A stretch of DNA of 64,000 bases from Actinoplanes sp. SE50/110 (GTDB lineage Bacteria > Actinomycetota > Actinomycetes > Mycobacteriales > Micromonosporaceae), in the NCBI RefSeq assembly GCF_900119315.1, contig NZ_LT827010.1, forward strand, positions 8,674,001-8,738,000, in the 5' to 3' direction. This document shows positions 62,176 to 64,000 of this stretch, in pieces. The notes beneath the pieces were generated by a model. It searched no databases and was not told the origin of the DNA. It worked only from the letters and a program-made list of their open reading frames with translations. The translations under genes and the position numbers were made by a program. Positions within the stretch are counted from its first letter, which is position 1, and each line of letters opens with the position of its first letter.

Positions 62176-63450
62176 TTAGCGCTTCATGCTGACGAGTTCC
62201 TGGAGCAACTCGTCGGAGGTCGTGATGATCTTCGAGTTCGCCTGGAAGCCACGCTGGGCCACCACGAGGTTGGTGAACTCCTGGGCGAGGTCGACGTTCG
62301 ACATCTCCAGGGCGCCACTGATCACCTGGCCCATGCCGGCGCTGCCGGGCTGACCGACCTGGGCGTACCCGGAGTTGACGGTGCTGCGGAAGGTCGAGTT
62401 GCCGACCTTCTCCAGACCGTCGGGGTTCTTGAAGGTGGCCATGGCGACCTGGCCCAGCGTCTCCTTCAAGCCGTTGCTGTACACGCCGACGATCTCACCG
62501 GTGTCCGAGACGGTGTATGCGAGCGAGGTCAGCGCGCCGGCGGTCTGCCCGTCGGTGGAGAACACCCGAGCGTCCGACAGCCCGGAGTACATGGTCAGGT
62601 CGGCCATGTTGACCTTGTAATCGCCGATCTGCATGTTGCCGTCCTTGTCCAACTCCCCGGTGGCCGGGGTGTCGGTGGCGCTGACGATCGCCTTGCCGCT
62701 GGTCATGTCGATCTCCCCGGTCGCGCCGGAGATGGCGGTGCCGTCCTCGCCGTACAGCGCGATGTCCCAGGTGGTGTCCGGGGTGTCCCCGGCGACCCGG
62801 TTCGGGTCGATGGCCCGGGTGAACTTGGCGGTCACCGTGTGGGTCGCGCCGTCCTTGTCGAAGACCTTGACCGGGATCGTCACGGTGTCCTCGGTGGCCA
62901 GCTTGTTCTCCGGGAAGTCGCTGGTCAGGTTGCCCTTGAGGGTGATCTGGGTGGTCGCCGCGGGCGGGATGGTGGCACCCAGTGGCATCTTGATGTCACT
63001 CGGCTGGCCGCCGGCGTTGACCTTGCCGTCGACCGCGGTCCAGCCCTGCACCGGCTGGCCGCTGGTGGTGACCAGCGTGCCGTTGGCGTCGAAGAAGAAC
63101 GAGCCGGCCCGGGTGTACATCTGCTCGTTGCCGGTCCGGGTGATGAAGAAGCCGTCGCCCTGGATCATCATGTCGCCGGACTTGCCGGTGGTCTCGGCCG
63201 AGCCCTGGCTGAAGTTCTTGCTGATGCCGGCGACCTTGACACCGAGGCCGACCTGGGACGGGTTGGTGCCGCCCATGCCGTTCTGCGGCGAGCCGGCCGC
63301 GCCCACCATCTGGCTGAGCGTGTCCTGGAACTGCACCGCCTCCGACTTGTAGCCGACGGTGTTGACGTTCGCAATGTTGTTGCCGGTGACGTCCATCATC
63401 TGCTGGTGCGCGTGCAGGCCACTGATGCCGGAGTAGAGAGAACGCAGCAT
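62176..63450 (-). CDS. flgE: Flagellar hook protein FlgE
   Basis: 424 residues. N-terminal LRSLYSGISGLHAHQQMMDVTGNNIANVNTVGYKSE, central hook domain, and C-terminal SNVDLAQEFTNLVVAQRGFQANSKIITTSDELLQELVSMKR. Hook subunit; also the only distal rod/hook-class protein seen here. ATG at 63450 with AAGGACG upstream. Confidence 0.95.
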   Translation of the reverse strand: MLRSLYSGISGLHAHQQMMDVTGNNIANVNTVGYKSEAVQFQDTLSQMVGAAGSPQNGMGGTNPSQVGLGVKVAGISKNFSQGSAETTGKSGDMMIQGDGFFITRTGNEQMYTRAGSFFFDANGTLVTTSGQPVQGWTAVDGKVNAGGQPSDIKMPLGATIPPAATTQITLKGNLTSDFPENKLATEDTVTIPVKVFDKDGATHTVTAKFTRAIDPNRVAGDTPDTTWDIALYGEDGTAISGATGEIDMTSGKAIVSATDTPATGELDKDGNMQIGDYKVNMADLTMYSGLSDARVFSTDGQTAGALTSLAYTVSDTGEIVGVYSNGLKETLGQVAMATFKNPDGLEKVGNSTFRSTVNSGYAQVGQPGSAGMGQVISGALEMSNVDLAQEFTNLVVAQRGFQANSKIITTSDELLQELVSMKR

Positions 63451-63502
63451 TAAAGATCGTCCTTAAGGTCGAGAAAAGGGCTCAAGAAGCGGGCGGTCTT
63501 TT

Positions 63503-63949
63503 TCAGGCGGTCTGCTGAATCTCCGTGACCTTGGACAGGTCCACATCCGTGTTACCGACCTTGAGGGTCGGGTCGCTGTCCCCGTTGAGCTTCGCCGCGG
63601 ACACCACGCCGGTCTGCGACTGGCCGTTGGCGTCCATGTACGTGACGGTCTTGCCGACCAGCATGCTGGCGCTCGTCATCCGCTGCGACTTCATCATGCC
63701 GATCATGTCTTCCAGCTTCTCGACCTGGGTGAACTGCGCGGTCTGGGCGAGAAACTGGGTCGAGTCGGCGGGTTTGGACGGGTCCTGGTACTTGAGCTGG
63801 GCCACCAACAGTTTCATGAAGGTGTCCTTGTCCCCCAGGTCCTTGTCCTTGGCCTGCCGCTTCGCGGCCTCAGCCTTGAGCGCGGCGGCGGCCTGTGCGG
63901 CGTCCGAAGAGGCGCCGGTGGCGCCCATTCCAGAGGTCGGCGAGGTCAT
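63503..63949 (-). CDS. flgD: Flagellar hook capping protein FlgD
   Basis: 148 residues, the short form. DKDTFMKLLVAQLKYQDPSKPADSTQFLAQTAQFTQVEKLEDM is the FlgD N-terminal signature; the Tudor/Fn3-like C-terminal domains of larger homologues are reduced to VGKTVTYMDANGQSQTGVVSAAKL. ATG at 63949 with GGAGAAG upstream. Whether it begins a unit cannot be told, since only 50 bases remain to the right. Confidence 0.93.
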   Translation of the reverse strand: MTSPTSGMGATGASSDAAQAAAALKAEAAKRQAKDKDLGDKDTFMKLLVAQLKYQDPSKPADSTQFLAQTAQFTQVEKLEDMIGMMKSQRMTSASMLVGKTVTYMDANGQSQTGVVSAAKLNGDSDPTLKVGNTDVDLSKVTEIQQTA

Positions 63950-64000
63950 TGACTTCTCCTGTCCCTTGGCAAGCTCAACCTAAGCTTCGGCCCGGACCAG

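Overview
The window is high-GC actinobacterial DNA. It combines a Streptomyces-like developmental and heme region (rex-hemACD, a bldN/rsbN pair), mycothiol and SenX3-RegX3 genes, and a large flagellar cluster. That combination points to a motile, sporulating Micromonosporaceae, most probably Actinoplanes or a close relative with flagellated spores. The assignment rests on gene content and remembered synteny, not on a database search.

Layout. 0-5.3 kb: minus-strand rex-hemA-hemC-cobA/hemD-hemB tetrapyrrole genes behind a Rex operator. 5.4-7.8 kb: HAD hydrolase, glutaredoxin-like protein and acyl-CoA/AMP ligase. 8-10.4 kb: a BldN-type ECF sigma factor with its RsbN-type membrane anti-sigma factor. 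10.5-16.8 kb: acyltransferase, NAD-dependent epimerase, the 33-residue ribosomal protein bS22, a small HTH protein, proline dehydrogenase, a CGNR zinc-finger regulator, a TIM-barrel isomerase-like protein and a cysteine-rich unknown. 16.9-20.5 kb: regX3-senX3, divergent phoU with PHO-box-like repeats, and phosphoglycerate mutase. 20.6-24.2 kb: two tandem MFS transporters followed by tandem repeats and about 0.7 kb with no gene. 24.2-32.9 kb: YbjN protein, mshA, SDR, methyltransferase, receiver protein, secreted subtilase, a small zinc-ribbon-like protein, PAS histidine kinase, SRPBCC protein and PHP protein.

From 33.0 kb to the right edge the window is flagellar. There are four blocks: flgN-flgK-flgL-fliW-csrA (minus); fliC, fliD, fliS and a FliT-sized gene (plus); flgB-flgC-fliE-fliF-fliG-fliH-fliI-fliJ, a peptidoglycan hydrolase and fliK (plus); and, converging on fliK, flgD-flgE then flbD-motA-motB-fliL-fliM-fliN-fliO-fliP-fliR-flhB-flhA, an FlhF-like gene and a small membrane protein (minus). 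The cluster would build basal body, export gate, stator, hook and filament, with FliW-CsrA controlling flagellin translation. Six intergenic sites share the spacing CTCA-N16/17-GCCGA (FliA/WhiG-like), and two carry a GCA(A/C)CCG-type direct repeat exactly 7 bases upstream of CTCA.

The most notable points are: fliQ is missing from its normal place between fliP and fliR and is not seen elsewhere in the window; the FlhF-like protein has no P-loop; a two-domain peptidoglycan hydrolase without a signal peptide sits in the fli operon; FliK contains an expandable helical repeat; FlhB has NPVH in place of NPTH; bldN is preceded by a translationally coupled leader ORF; and a 90-base imperfect palindrome lies next to regX3.
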